64,000 nucleotides of DNA from Dittrichia graveolens (lineage: Eukaryota; Streptophyta; Magnoliopsida; Asterales; Asteraceae): assembly GCA_038502395.1 (NCBI GenBank), contig JARJIL010000007.1:76594821-76658820 (forward strand). Reading direction: 5' to 3'. The translations under genes were made by a program, and so were the position numbers. Below are positions 25,341 through 37,322 of this stretch, piece after piece; the stretch's first letter is position 1, and the number at the start of each line of letters is the position of its first letter. The notes under the pieces are model-generated. The model saw nothing but the letters and a program-made list of their open reading frames with translations. It was not told where the DNA came from and did no database searches.

Positions 25341-25612
25341 TAATTTCCGTATGGATTCATCCTAAAATATAGGTACAGGTTGGTATCTATCTAAAGTTAG
25401 CATTTATCCAGAATCAATATCATAGTTTGAGTCAATCTCTACATATATCTTAGACTATATATATAGGTTGAAAGTAGCTATGAGAATACAGATTAAGAGT
25501 GATAGTAAGGGACGATTGTAACAGAGTTTTTGAGCTAGTTTTCTTTGTTATAATAAGAGTATTTTCCCATATACGTGTGCTCATAATTTACGGTTCTTGA
25601 TACCTTTTTTCA
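25335..25612 (+). repeat. 3' LTR of the plus-strand Copia element
   Basis: 278 bp, begins TGTTAGTAATTTCC just after a purine-rich tract (aaattagggggtaca). It differs from the 5' copy by five substitutions and a 2-bp microsatellite indel. The stop codon of the pol region overlaps its first bases. Confidence 0.95.
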
Positions 25613-26379
25613 TTTGGAAGTTTAAACTCGAAATTGATGTTAGGGTGTGATTTATGGTATTAGTTATGAATAATGGAACTTGAAACCATTGGTTTTGGTT
25701 AAGATTTGTAATTTAATTGGTTGAATGTTGTGTATGTTCTTTAACTGGAATGCAGAGCTCATGGGTTTTGTATTTGTGCGATTCATGAGGATAAAATTGA
25801 TTCATGATTTTTTATAGTAATGTTTAAATGGTGACTCTCACTGTTAACAAGAAGATGTACGATCCACATAGGTGCTAGCTTAATTCACAATTTTGTGTTG
25901 GGGAGAGGGTGAATTGTGATATTGTTGGTTAATGATTTACGATTTCCTTTCATGGTGAGCTAGATTTGCGATTTATGATTTTGTTTTGGGGAGAGGGTCA
26001 AATTACGATTCTGTTGTGGGTTGAGGGTCGAATTGCGATTTGTTGTCAGTGAGGAGAATTGTGATATGTTGTAGGGGTGAACTGATTGCAGACCAATGAT
26101 GGTGTGAATGAACTGAATCACGGGTATGAATTATGATGATACGGTTATGAATATGATTTACGTATGAACCTATATTTTTTTACAAATGAATATCATGAAT
26201 GAATGTTTGATTCCTTTAGAGGGCGGGGTAGTTTCTTTTTGATGATACGATACGGGCCTAGTGGGTAGTTGATGTCTTCTTAAATATAAGTGCTAGCCAG
26301 ACGGGTCTTTTAGCGGTCTTTGGTGGCAAGTGGTTTGGGTTCTTACAAACTCGTAGTGGAGTGATGTGTTATTAGTCCC
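25613..26379. other. Repeat-derived DNA with recurring 'gaattgcgattt' words
   Basis: No coding region. Variants of aattgYgatt recur between 25880 and 26060, as in 56090-56510. Continues the sequence interrupted by the Copia insertion. Confidence 0.35.
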
Positions 26380-27830
26380 ATATTAAGTACACAATAACAA
26401 ATGTTTGTAGAAGGGTGTGGTTAAATACAAACTTAAGTTATTTAAAATTTAATGTATACACTAATACTTTTAATGTAGTTCTTATTGATGTAAAACACAA
26501 ATTACATGTACAAGGAAGCGAAAATTTCAAATACAATAAAAGGTTTCAACTAAAAACGTTTAACACATAAACTAGCTTCTCAAAGACAATTAATGTCTAA
26601 GAGGTTCAACACATTAACAAGTTCTACACTTTACTAACTCTAAAACTTTCTTTGCTTAAAAGTTTGAGCTTGTTCTTTGAGAGAAATTCTAGTGAGTGTA
26701 TTGGCGAGTATGCATGTTGGAATCGCAAGTATATAATATATAAGGCTTGGTAGAGTTGGAGAGGATGTTGGAGATAAGATGGTGTAAGAAAAATAATATT
26801 TTAATCATAAAATGAGTTGGTAGAAAGTAATAATATTTTAATCGAGTTCCCAGTAAAATAATAATACTTTCTGAAAAGTACAACCCACTATTTATATTAT
26901 AATATTATTTACCGTACCTTTTTGCCAATAAATATCAACTTTCCTTTCCATGCTTATACTTTAATCAACAATCATGCTTATACTTTAATCAACAACCATG
27001 ATTGTTCAAATTGACTTTACCAGAGATGGAGTTGCAGACCATACTTCGGTGCTTTAACAAATCTTCAAGATCTTGTTTCGAATATAACTTTATCCTTTTT
27101 TAGAGGACAGGGTTCTATCCTTCTTGTCCCATTTGGTGGTACAAAAAATGCAAATACTTTTATAAAACAAAGATCTAATGCATAAATGAACAACACATGT
27201 TCTGCCTTTGACTTAAAATAATTACATTCAAAATAGAGTATACTGTTAAACAATAAAAGTCAAATTTGCGACTCAGCTAATCACAATGTACTAAACTAAC
27301 AAAAGTGAGTTTCTCATCTTAAGTGATAAATGCTCAGTAGATCAGTAAGTGCTTAGCTGATAACACAACTGATCAAACTGTTAGACTAATGAAGGCATAA
27401 GCTTATCAACTATATGATCAGTTAATCCGAGTTGTTCAACTATTCATTCAGAGTGATGAGTTTATCAAAAACAAAACTAAGTGTTGAAAGGTATACTTAG
27501 CTGATGACTTGGAGTTGCTTAGCTGATCAAACCGTTTCTTAGCTGATAGTCTTAGTCACTCAACTGACAGATGAATCTACTCAGCTGATAGGTAAACTTG
27601 CATCATCTGATGATCTTCTACACTTGTTTTTTCCTTAGCTGATATGAGATTTTGGCTCCGGCTAATACTTAGTACTTAGCAAATCTTCGACTGATACTCT
27701 ATACTTGGTAACTTTCAATTTATAATCTTTAATAACACAGGCTAAGATTATTTCTAAGTCTTACCGAAGGTCTGGTTTTGTTATCATCAAATCCCGTGTA
27801 TTTCAATACACAGATTTGATTATTGGGTTA
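26380..27830 (-). repeat. Possible old SIRE-like Copia LTR debris
   Basis: Six variants of cttagctgat occur between 27350 and 27645, and the minus strand near 27800 reads GATTTGATGATAACAAAACC, a phrase typical of the start of SIRE/Maximus-type LTRs. No target duplication or internal domains were found, so the boundaries and family are tentative. Confidence 0.3.
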
Positions 27831-29156
27831 AAATGATTATCTCCTAAACATGTGTGATTGTGCGGTTGAGGTAATATGTAGAACATCACGAGTGTGTGGG
27901 AGGAGATGACAGGTTGACCTCAGTTTGTACTTACACTAAACAACCACGCAAAGTACCTATACCTCGCGCAGTCGGAGTAGCGAAAGCAGTCGGGTTCTTA
28001 GGGAACACGTATAGAAAGAGTAACTACCCATTATGTGCACGAGTCGGCTGAGTCACACAAGTAGTGATGGTGTTTTCCTTTAGAGCGATTAGACACCATC
28101 TAGGTGAACTCTAAAGACACATAGTTACATACGGTTGCTAATGACGATTGATAAAGATTGATTAATAAATAATGATAATGATTTAACAGTTGATATGGAT
28201 GAATTATATATGAAAGATATGATTATGATATATGATGGTTGTTTACACTTGATTCGGTTTGAATGATTATTTGATTGATTTGGTTTATAACCATTATATG
28301 ATTTGATGTACTTGTCTATTCGGTGTTATATGATTGCAAGTTCGGGTTTGGTTCAAGTACACGAACGGGTCAGGTTGGGTATTTGTTATTATACCTAATT
28401 ATGATTTTAAATGGTGTTTTAATATGATGTTTTATATCTTAAGCTTATTGTTGACTCACAAGGCATTAGCTGACACTTATATATTTGAAACGGTGTCTGG
28501 TACTCGTGTAGGTGATTGGAGTTGCTTGGTGAGACAGGAAGCTTTGCTGGGTAGTTAGAAGGATTGCTTGTAGACTGTTACCGACTTGTATTAAACATAA
28601 TGAGTTGTGTTCAATAAAGTATATTTAAAAATATAGTCCTGAAATTTTAATATTCAATCACATGTGATTCAGTATACAATCACATGGGATTTGTAAAAGC
28701 ATCACATGTGAATTACGAAAAATTACGAAAGTGCCATTCCGCTCAAGTTTTTAAAATTTAATCTGGATCATTGATTAAATTTATCCAAAAGGCTAAAATT
28801 AGTCCCTTGGGACTATGAATTAATTATGGACTATATATTGAACACTCTTCTAAACATAATATGATACTATGAGTTCGTAATGTCGTGTTTTTATTTTAAT
28901 ACTTTAAACGACTTTGCCCGTTATGGTATTAACTATGATTTATGATACGACTGTTTGATTAAAAAAAGTTAATTATGATTTTTAAGAAAACCCAAAGTTA
29001 TATATAAGGGTTAATAATTCAAACCCATCGTAATTTAATGAGAAGTTATATATCATTTTACTAATTCATCCTACTTATAAGATTAAGATAAATGTAAAAG
29101 CAATAAACATGATAAGAAAAAAGAGTTAATAGATTACGCATATCATTTTATAACTA
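27831..29156. other. Intergenic repeat-like DNA
   Basis: No supported gene. Around 28430-28560 the arrangement 'gactcacaaggcattagc...' resembles the 3' part of Gypsy LTRs. Near 28655-28720 the palindrome tcacatgtga recurs (28659, 28704). Confidence 0.35.
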
Positions 29157-31920
29157 CTAGTTTATGAATCCGTACACGCACGGGTTTTACATAAGTAAAC
29201 CCGAAACAGTAACTTGTTATATAAAAAAGACTTTTGAATTACGTAAAAAAGTTTCAGAGGAAACCCATTTGGGCCTCATCCAAACTAAGCCTCCACCAAA
29301 ATAAGTGAGTGAGAAGAGTTGTCATAACAAGGTACCTCATGTAACCACACCAAAATAAGGAACTTGACGCCTATATCACTTCTTGGAACTTGTCAATAAC
29401 TTCCTAAAGCATATCACTCTTGCAATAACATAATTCATTTGAGATGGATGTACAAATTCAAAAGAATAGGATACAACAATTGTGAAAAGGAACCACATAA
29501 ATGGAAACTTAATTGTATATATATATATATATATATATAGTTTTTTAACTTACAAAGACGTCTCCTTTTCCGATTATTATCACAGACAACTTTGTAAACA
29601 ATAAGAGATTACAAACTAATAATCCAAGAGATAGTAGTCAAAAGATGCAAAGACAATTGAGATGAAATATAGTAAAACACGTGGGATGCATAATGCAACA
29701 TTTAAAAAATCAAGAGCAACTATTTATAAAGTCTGCTAACTGAGGTGCTTATGGATTTTGGTCCATTGAATAGGTGAGCACTCAAATGATAAAATTACCA
29801 TGAATTCATTGGTATATATCAATCTTAATGCATATAATTTTGAATAAGTTTAAAACCATACCTTTTTTAGGTCTTATTATTTGGAGTGAGAAGATTTGTT
29901 TGCCTAGGAGCAGCAAGTGAACACTCAACATAATAGTGTCATACTATCATTATCCCACTCTTACATATGATTACCATGTAAATAATGTAGTAGTGCAAGT
30001 ACACTATAACACGAGTGTTAAGATTGATGTTGAGAAGTAAAGAAAACAGCCAACCTTAATCCACATGTGTAATGTTTTCCAACACCATATTGCACTGGCA
30101 ATCAAATTTCATAACACGACAATACATTGAAGCTTTTTATAATTCCTGCGATTGATAAGAACACAGATGTGCATTATAAAAAAATATTATCATTAATCAA
30201 AAGAGGGATCATAAGCAGTTTACACAGAAGAAACAAAGAAATAAAATCACCATCATCATCATAACATACATAAAAAAATGAAAGTGATCCCTTTATCATT
30301 TCTTGAATCATCGTTATAGTAGTTTCACATTACATAAATAAACACATAAAGTAACGAAACTAACAATTAGAATCAAACAAAAATGCAACTGAAATGTTTA
30401 TTGTGTTATAGTAGTTTCAACAAAGACACAAAAAAACAAAACTCAATAATGGATAATTATGTAAAGACTACAATTTAACCAAATGAAAGGATGTTTAAGG
30501 TCTTACTTTGATCGGTAGTAGTATGAGGCAAGGAAGCCCATTTTAATAAGATAATTTTTAAGGTATTTTGAAATGGATAAATTAATAAGTTTGCAAGGAA
30601 ATAGCATAAAGATTTAGGAACCTTCTTGAATATAGGCATTACTTAGGAATAAAGCTCAAAATAGAACCTTGATATGCAACTGCCAAAAAACCCATTGTGC
30701 AATATTTACCTTAGCTGTATCACCTAGGCACGGTACCTTTTAACTCCGTAAATTCTGTAATTGCAAACAAAGAAACATATTAAATAGCTCTGACATTGTA
30801 TTGGTTTTATTAGAAAAAGCAAAATCAGAATTTGACGCAAACCGGATATTTCAAACTTAATGAGTAATTGTAGTACTAAATTATGTTCATTAGTAAAAGC
30901 CAATAGATATTTCAAACACAAAAATGGGTATGCGTATTGCTTAACTATACGGGAGAGTAACTCACAACTTATTGCTTGCATCTCAAAAACCTAAACTACA
31001 GCTAAAGCGTAATCAAAATCCAGAATGAGAATTAAAATTAAGAAATTTGTTATACAAAGCAATTACTTATAATTGAAATATGACCGTGAATAACAATTTA
31101 AAAGCTACAAAATTTAAATCTTATTCATTTGTTTTATTAACAACTCATGACGAGAGCACCAGACATAATCTTTTAACTAACACCTAACATCTTTGTATAT
31201 CAAATTATTTAGAATTTTATTTTAACCATGTTTACTACTTGAATAAGTTAAACAGATTCTTGTTTTTCAAGTATTATTCTTTTAGTACTAAACTTATCCC
31301 AAAATCAAAATCGACTAACCAAAATAGATTAAACAAACCAAAATCGATTAACCAAAATCATTTACTGATTAAAGAAAATCAATTCAAAAAACCCATATTA
31401 TGTACGTACAGATCGAAAAAAAGGTCGAAGAAATAATATGGTGTACTTATAGATCGGTTAACCAAAACCCTTTATTTGAAGAGGAGTGAAGAATCGACTA
31501 ACCTTGAGAGAAGAGGCGGTGAAGAAGATTGCAAGAGAAGGGGGTGGCGGTGAGAATTCGAGTAACAGTGGAGACGGCAGCGGCTGAAGAAATCGCAAGT
31601 GATGAAGTGCTTGAAATCGCCGACATGAATGTTTAGGGTTTGCGAAGCTTGTCGATGAAGAGAAGCCAAGATACGAAAATAAGACACATAAATCAGCTTT
31701 GTGCAAATTGAGTTCTTAGGATCCGCATGACATAAAAAATGGGTCAAAACACCTAACTTTTGTGCAAAGACGGATATTGTTAAGAATAGTAGTTAAAATA
31801 GATGATTTTGATCAAAATTGAGAAAATAAAGAGATTTTATTGGTTAATTGAGAATTTATTTAAGAAAATTTTCTCACATTTAGTTTTCTTTATATATATA
31901 TATATATTACTCCTATATGA
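29157..31920 (-). mobile_element. Helitron carrying a gene fragment, 2.76 kb
   Basis: On the minus strand the 3' end shows a hairpin region (cccgtgcgtgtacgg) followed by CTAG at 29160-29157 and then T, the Helitron 3' signature. The proposed 5' end TCATATAGGAGTAATATA starts at 31920 after an A. Between them the DNA is AT-rich, with a first-exon-like gene fragment near the 5' end. No Rep/helicase domain was found, so it is non-autonomous. The 3' end is firmer than the 5' end. Confidence 0.45.
31503..31626 (-). pseudogene. Captured first exon encoding a transit-peptide-like N-terminus
   Basis: The minus strand from ATG at 31626 reads 41 codons rich in Ser, Ala and Thr with few acids (begins MSAISSTSSLAISS) and ends in a good donor, TCTCAAG|GTTAGT, at 31503. 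An AAACCCTAAACATTC leader, typical of plant housekeeping genes (AAACCCTA), precedes the ATG. I could not find convincing downstream exons in the next 2.3 kb, so I read it as a gene fragment carried by the Helitron. It could instead be exon 1 of an unrecognised gene. Confidence 0.4.
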
Positions 31921-32620
31921 TGCAGTTACCACCTAAAAAACTCTTAATTTTAAGAAGAGTAAATTTACTAAAATACCCTCCTTTATACCTCTCCTTTACC
32001 CCTCCTTTAAGTCCACAATTAATGAATTTAAACAAATAAATATTGAAAACATAACCGACAATTAATGAATTTAAAGCAATACTTATAACTGAATTATTTC
32101 TAACTATATATTTTTAATATTAACTTTTGATTAATGAGATCTCCATACTTATAACTGAATTAAGTCTAATCATATATTTTTAATATTAACTTTTGATTTA
32201 TGAGATCACCTAAATTTCTGTTTTCAATAAATCAAGTTCAAGAGATTTCACAAACACCAAACAAATGAAAGAGTCAAATAGTTGAAATTTATAAACATTG
32301 CATTTTAACTCAATTACATAATAATTGGAACTATGAAATATTACACACACATATATACATACATATATATAATAAGCAACTTCATGATTCAGTCATGCGA
32401 CAAAACTCTTCCAACAAACTGAAAGACAAATAACTCAGAGTTAACAATTTAATTCTTAATTTCAAAGTGGCTCTTGTAAAGAATATTCACAAACTCATAT
32501 TATCTTCATCTCGCAAAGAATTTTCACAAACTCATATTAGTTTTTTGTGATTATTCTACACAAAACTTATCACAACATTCTTTTTATTCGCCGCCATTGC
32601 ATTGTACAGATACCCCATTA

Positions 32621-32683
<63 letters not shown>

Positions 32684-33590
32684 TATAGATAAGGATGAAA
32701 AATATATATTAAGAGTAATATTATTTTTGGCATATAATATGGATTATGGAATTCTTGGATTAAAAATTCGTGTTTTGGAGCAGGCGTGGTTGGATTTTCA
32801 ACGTTGCCTGCGAGTGTGTTTTTCTGCCCACCCACTCACTAAGACGACAGTGACTGTTACAGAATTAAAACACAGCGGGTAAATGCCCGTTCACGTCATC
32901 ACGACTTGGTATATGATCCGTCTGTTACCCAGTGAAAGTCACAGGCGGAAAAGTGCTTGCGAAACAACTTTATTAAAAGGGTGCAGGTACATCCATGTCA
33001 GCAGACATGGGCCCCAATCGGAAGAAAATAGGTAGCCTGATTACGACACTTCGGTCCAAAGAGTCATCTCTCCACAATCATCATATCAAGTCTTTCTTTC
33101 TATAGCTAATCAATACAATATTTTCTTTCTACTTTTGTTTTCTAACACACAACCTTTTTTTTTTGTTTTTTATACCAATTCTCATTGTACGATTTTTTAT
33201 ATTTTAATTATTTTTTAAATAATCTCTTTATTATTATACTAGAAAATATAAAAAACGAGTTTCTATGTTATTTTATTAAATTCATATAGCTTAAAACAAA
33301 TGTTAAAATAAAGAACTAAATTAGAAAAGAAATGTATTCTCAATATTTAACCATTTAATGAGACAAAAGAATAATGGGCTCTATGCCTATTGGCTATTGC
33401 TCTCTTCTCCACGTGTTGTAAGAGAAAATAAAAAATAAAAAATAAAAATATATATTATTTTCTAAATATTAATAGGATAAATAATTTATACGTTTATCTT
33501 AATTGTTGTTACACACTTACTCTTATATAAATAAATTTATTTTAATCGTTTAAATCTAATCTAAATCTAAATATTTTTATATTTAAGTGC
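31921..33590. other. Intergenic DNA with a long (TA)n microsatellite
   Basis: No gene. It includes the (TA)n tract at 32622-32680 and a slightly GC-richer patch (32760-33060) without recognisable protein similarity. The segment about 33400-33600 should hold the upstream promoter of the CCCH gene. Confidence 0.4.
32622..32680. repeat. (TA)n microsatellite
   Basis: About 29 uninterrupted TA units. Confidence 0.95.
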
Positions 33591-33670
33591 TATAAAAGTG
33601 ACGGAGAATATAACCCAGCCGGTCGCCGGTGTAAGATATTATTATTGATAATATCAGTTTAACACGTGTC
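33591..33670 (+). promoter_or_regulatory. Putative TATA box and ABRE-like element of the CCCH gene
   Basis: A TATA-like TATAAAAG lies at 33591-33598, and an ACACGTGTC (ABRE/G-box) at 33662-33670. The 5'UTR intron donor (AATCAAG|GTATGTT, near 33915) lies further downstream. Whether the ABRE is upstream or downstream of the true transcription start is not resolved by sequence. Confidence 0.4.
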
Positions 33671-34147
33671 ACGACAAGATCAAGGCCGGTTTTAACGAAT
33701 AAATCAATTCTAGAAATTTCCGAATTTAAAATCTCCATTTGCATTTGCATTCGCATTTGCATTTGAGTTTCATTTGGGAGGGAAAAATAAGCTGGAAAAT
33801 TTGTAACAAAGACGCCTTTGAGTTCGTCTTTATTGACTCCACAAAATTCTCCTCTATACAACCAGCGTTCCCGCAAATTCATCTTCATTTCCACCCTTTG
33901 AATCAAGAAATCAAGGTATGTTTTATGCTGATTTCTTGTAAAGTGTTTCCAAATTTCATATTTGTGGTGTAATTTTCAGAGAAGATTCATCGAATTTGTT
34001 TGTTCTGCGATTGATATAGGCTATCTTATAGTTTTGAATCGCTTATACATATAAGTTGCTTGTGCTTGCTGATTAGGGTTCTGATGATTGAAATTTTGTA
34101 ACTGTAGGACCAAAGTGTTTGATCGTGAAACGATTGTAAGACAAGAT

Positions 34148-35947
34148 ATGTGTACTAGTAAAGGTCAAAAGCAAGATAGAATCGCGAGTAATATTTCGAT
34201 TTTGCTTGAAGTAGCAGCCGCTGATGATTTGGAAGGATTTAGGTCAGTGGTAGAAGAAGAGGGTTTCGATGTTAATGATTCAGGTTTGTGGTACGGAAGA
34301 TCCATAGGTTCGAAGAAGATGAGGCTTGAAGACAGAACACCTCTTATGATTGCTTCCATGTTTGGTAGCAAACAGGTTTTGAAATTCATTTTAGGATCAA
34401 ATCATGTTGATGTTAACAAATCTTGTGGTTCTGATAGGGCAACTGCTCTGCACTTGGCTGTTGCTGGTGGTTCTGATTCATGTCTTGAGGCAGTCAGGCT
34501 TTTGATTGATGCTTCTGCTGATACTAACTGTCTTGATGTTCATGGGAATCGACCCGTTGATTTGATTCCTTTGGTGTTTGGTTCTACTTTCAATTCAAAA
34601 AGGAAATTATTGATGCTTATGTTAAACGGTTACTCCGATAATGAAGAATCACGCGTTTTAACTGAACTCTTCGATAACCATGTCGAAGAACAAAAGGTTT
34701 CCCTTAATTTGATCAAGAAAGAGTATCCAGTTGACCTGTCTCTACCTGACATGAAAAATGGGATATACAACACAGATGAGTTCAGAATGTATACTTTCAA
34801 GATCAAGCCATGTTCCAGAGCTTATTCCCATGATTGGACCGAATGCCCCTTTGTTCATCCTGGTGAGAATGCTAGAAGGCGAGATCCACGAAAGTATCAT
34901 TATAGTTGTGTACCTTGCCCTGAGTTTAGGAAAGGATCTTGCCGGCAAGGAGATAACTGTGAATATGCTCATGGGATTTTTGAGTGCTGGCTTCATCCTG
35001 CACAATATCGTACTCGTTTATGCAAAGATGAAGTAGGGTGTAATAGAAAAGTATGTTTTTTTGCACATAAACCAGAAGAACTTCGACCGTTACACCCTTC
35101 CACCGGCTCTGCACTACTTTCACCTCGATCTTTATCCGATATTTCATCAATTAGTCCTTTTTCTCTTGGTTCCCCTTCAATTATAATACCCCCTAATGCA
35201 ACACCTCCACATACTCCTGCAGCTTCATCTCCTCGAGGTGGGGTTATGTGGTCAAATCAGTCTTCCCCAAGTCTGAAAGTTCTTAGTAGCAGGTTTAGGA
35301 CTGCACCGAGTAGTCAAGATTTGGATCTTGAGGCTGAGTTGATTATGGCAGATCGTTATCGTCAACAACAGTTAATGGATGAATTTGCTCGCCTCTCTCC
35401 ACCATCTAGCTGGAACAATAACTCAGGTTTTTCTGGCGATTATTCTGAGGAATATGACATACTCAATGGATCAAACCGCAACAGTCTTGAGCTTTTAGCT
35501 TCTGGGATTTCGCTGGAATCAAGAATTAATCCATTAAACCAAAACATGAACTATTCTTCTGGACTTCCATCTTCACCACTGAGGATGTCATCATCATCAT
35601 CTTCTTCATTTGGGGCTAACCAGATTATGAATTCAAGATCAGCTGCATTTGCAAAGCGGAGTCAGAGTTTCATTGACCGTGGGACAGTCAACCGTCAGTC
35701 GTTTTCTTCTTCGATGGCGCCTTCCAGGCTTTCTGATTGGAGCTCTCCTGATGGCAAGTTAAATTGGGGCATTGAGAAAGATGAGCTAAACAAATTAAGG
35801 AAATCTGCTTCTTTTGGGGTACGAAAATCACCAGATTCCTTGTCGATACCCAATAATCAAGATCCTGAGGTTACATTTGATGAAGAACAACGTTTTTCGC
35901 CATGGTTGGAGCAGCTATACATGGAGCAAGAGCAGATGGTTGCTTGA
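34148..35947 (+). CDS. Ankyrin-repeat tandem CCCH zinc-finger protein (RR-TZF subfamily)
   Basis: A single coding exon of 599 residues. The start MCTSKGQ at 34148 was chosen because an acceptor (AACTGTAG|GACC at 34108) shows that the frame further upstream is intronic. Ankyrin-like repeats lie at about residues 60-140 (DRTPLMIAS, ATALHLAVAGG, HGNRPVDL). Next comes the arginine-rich finger C222-X5-H-X4-C-X3-H237, then the tandem fingers C257-X7-C-X5-C-X3-H275, a 16-residue spacer, and C292-X5-C-X4-C-X3-H307. This spacing is that of the plant RR-TZF family (the SZF1/TZF10-TZF11 group), which binds AU-rich mRNA elements, shuttles between nucleus and cytoplasmic granules and acts in salt, ABA and defence signalling. 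The Ser-rich C-terminal half contains LDLEAELIMADRYRQQQL, the conserved helix of the group. Length is near that of SZF1. The exact paralogue is not assigned. Confidence 0.95.
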   Translation: MCTSKGQKQDRIASNISILLEVAAADDLEGFRSVVEEEGFDVNDSGLWYGRSIGSKKMRLEDRTPLMIASMFGSKQVLKFILGSNHVDVNKSCGSDRATALHLAVAGGSDSCLEAVRLLIDASADTNCLDVHGNRPVDLIPLVFGSTFNSKRKLLMLMLNGYSDNEESRVLTELFDNHVEEQKVSLNLIKKEYPVDLSLPDMKNGIYNTDEFRMYTFKIKPCSRAYSHDWTECPFVHPGENARRRDPRKYHYSCVPCPEFRKGSCRQGDNCEYAHGIFECWLHPAQYRTRLCKDEVGCNRKVCFFAHKPEELRPLHPSTGSALLSPRSLSDISSISPFSLGSPSIIIPPNATPPHTPAASSPRGGVMWSNQSSPSLKVLSSRFRTAPSSQDLDLEAELIMADRYRQQQLMDEFARLSPPSSWNNNSGFSGDYSEEYDILNGSNRNSLELLASGISLESRINPLNQNMNYSSGLPSSPLRMSSSSSSSFGANQIMNSRSAAFAKRSQSFIDRGTVNRQSFSSSMAPSRLSDWSSPDGKLNWGIEKDELNKLRKSASFGVRKSPDSLSIPNNQDPEVTFDEEQRFSPWLEQLYMEQEQMVA

Positions 35948-36720
35948 TTACATAAAACTGGTCACTTTCTATAACCTTTTTTTAACATGATTTATTGTTA
36001 TTATTCAGTGAATTTAGCTTTAATTTCTCTAAAAGAATGGAGGGAAGAGAGGTAAAGATACACATGATAGTCGATTTGTTTCAAGACACTTCAGAAAGTA
36101 AACATCCATCTGATAGTAGCATTGTATTCTTTATGTTCAGTTCATTTTCTTCATGTATTCGTATTATTGTCATTGAATACATATAAATAAGGTACACGGT
36201 GATTCTAACGATTCTTGAGCGTTATTAGATCGTAGTTCCATGATCTTGCAGTATTGTTTTTGCTTGAGGTTTCTTAAGGTGTGTTCAAGATCATGTATTA
36301 AAACTGTTTGTTCTTTTACTGTGTTTTGGTACAGTAATAGCTGTTTTGAAGGTGATTGAAATAAATAAGAGTATTTTATTAGGCAATGTTAAAGCAGTTT
36401 GAGGTTAAGTTGGGAAACAGAAAGATATAGTGTATTAGGATATGGTATCAACTGGGAACATGTTAACGAGGATGAAGAATGATGGTTGGCCAACCACTTT
36501 TATGATTCTTATCATGTGGATTTGGTTTTATATAAAACCAAACATAATTAAATAATACTTGTGGCAGTGGTTGCAAAGCGTTGATTGTACCTTTTAAGTC
36601 CATATATTTACTCCTAGTCTTTCTTAATAAGTCAATATTAGGATGGTGTGTGTGTAGTTTATTATGTCTAACTATTAATATTATTATCAAATGTAACAAA
36701 TTAATTTGTAAGTCATTTAA

Positions 36721-36790
<70 letters not shown>

Positions 36791-37221
36791 GAGGGTTCAA
36801 ACGAGAACTGTTTTTCGTACGAGATTGCGAAAACCAATCTTAGTCATTGAATAAACTTAATCAATGGCTTTACACTCCATAATGGCATACTCTATAGTTT
36901 TAGATTTAGTTTTTAAAATTACATGATTTGCTGTGGTCCTAATTTTTTACTTCTATTTTTAGTTGATCTTGATAATAGGCAAAGAAATTAGAAAGGTTGG
37001 AAGATTCAATTTGCATGTGCAAAATTTTGTATATGACAAATTATCTAACACTTAATTTGCTCTATTGATCTCAAATTCTCAATTGTCTTTTAGAAAAAGT
37101 AATTACTTCCAAATACTTATATCTTCAAACCCCATAAGTTCACATCATGTTATAGATTCTTCAAAAATCCTTGGTTCACAAAGACTCCACTCTCTCATCT
37201 GGTTCAGCGTTGAGAACATTG
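35948..37221. other. 3' flank of the CCCH gene with a (TA)n tract and a MULE-like TIR
   Basis: The 3'UTR probably ends before about 36200. A (TA)n tract of about 33 units occupies 36722-36787. Directly after it, 36788-36835 (gggagggttcaaacgagaac...) resembles the terminal repeat of the MULE-like foldback at 45537-45768. No second end was identified. Confidence 0.5.
36722..36787. repeat. (TA)n microsatellite
   Basis: About 33 TA units, immediately next to a transposon-like terminus. Confidence 0.95.
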
Positions 37222-37322
37222 TATTAACAGCCTAGCATAATTACAGGAGAAGATTAGGGCCTAATTACAGGAGCTAAATAGGGAAGTAGATAACAGCTAA
37301 TATACAATAATATATTCTAATA
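37222..37322 (-). repeat. Truncated 3' LTR of the minus-strand Copia element
   Basis: Matches 42892-42992 over 101 bp with one difference (caataatat versus caacaatat). The remaining 55 bp or so present in the 5' LTR are absent here, replaced by unrelated flank (37221 and below). Confidence 0.9.

Larger units (their letters stand above)
20939..25612 (+). mobile_element. Copia LTR retrotransposon, recent but frameshifted
   Basis: A complete element: 5' LTR, primer-binding site, gag-pol region, polypurine tract and 3' LTR in order. A perfect 5-bp target duplication TTTGG flanks it (20934-20938 and 25613-25617). The two LTRs differ at five bases and one 2-bp TA indel over about 280 bp, about 2 percent, which indicates a fairly recent insertion. 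Domain order protease, integrase, reverse transcriptase, RNase H identifies Ty1/Copia. Confidence 0.95.

Noticed and set aside
28655..28720. Repeated tcacatgtga palindromes as a CRISPR-like or regulatory array
   Set aside because: Only two clear copies, irregular spacing, and a eukaryotic context; no CRISPR array exists in the window.
32584..32835. Open frame through the (TA)n tract
   Set aside because: An alternating Ile-Tyr repeat from a microsatellite is not a gene. The same applies at 36463-36850.
34088..34147. Upstream extension of the CCCH coding frame
   Set aside because: An acceptor AACTGTAG at 34108 shows that this part is a leader intron, and the frame before it starts from TTG, not ATG.
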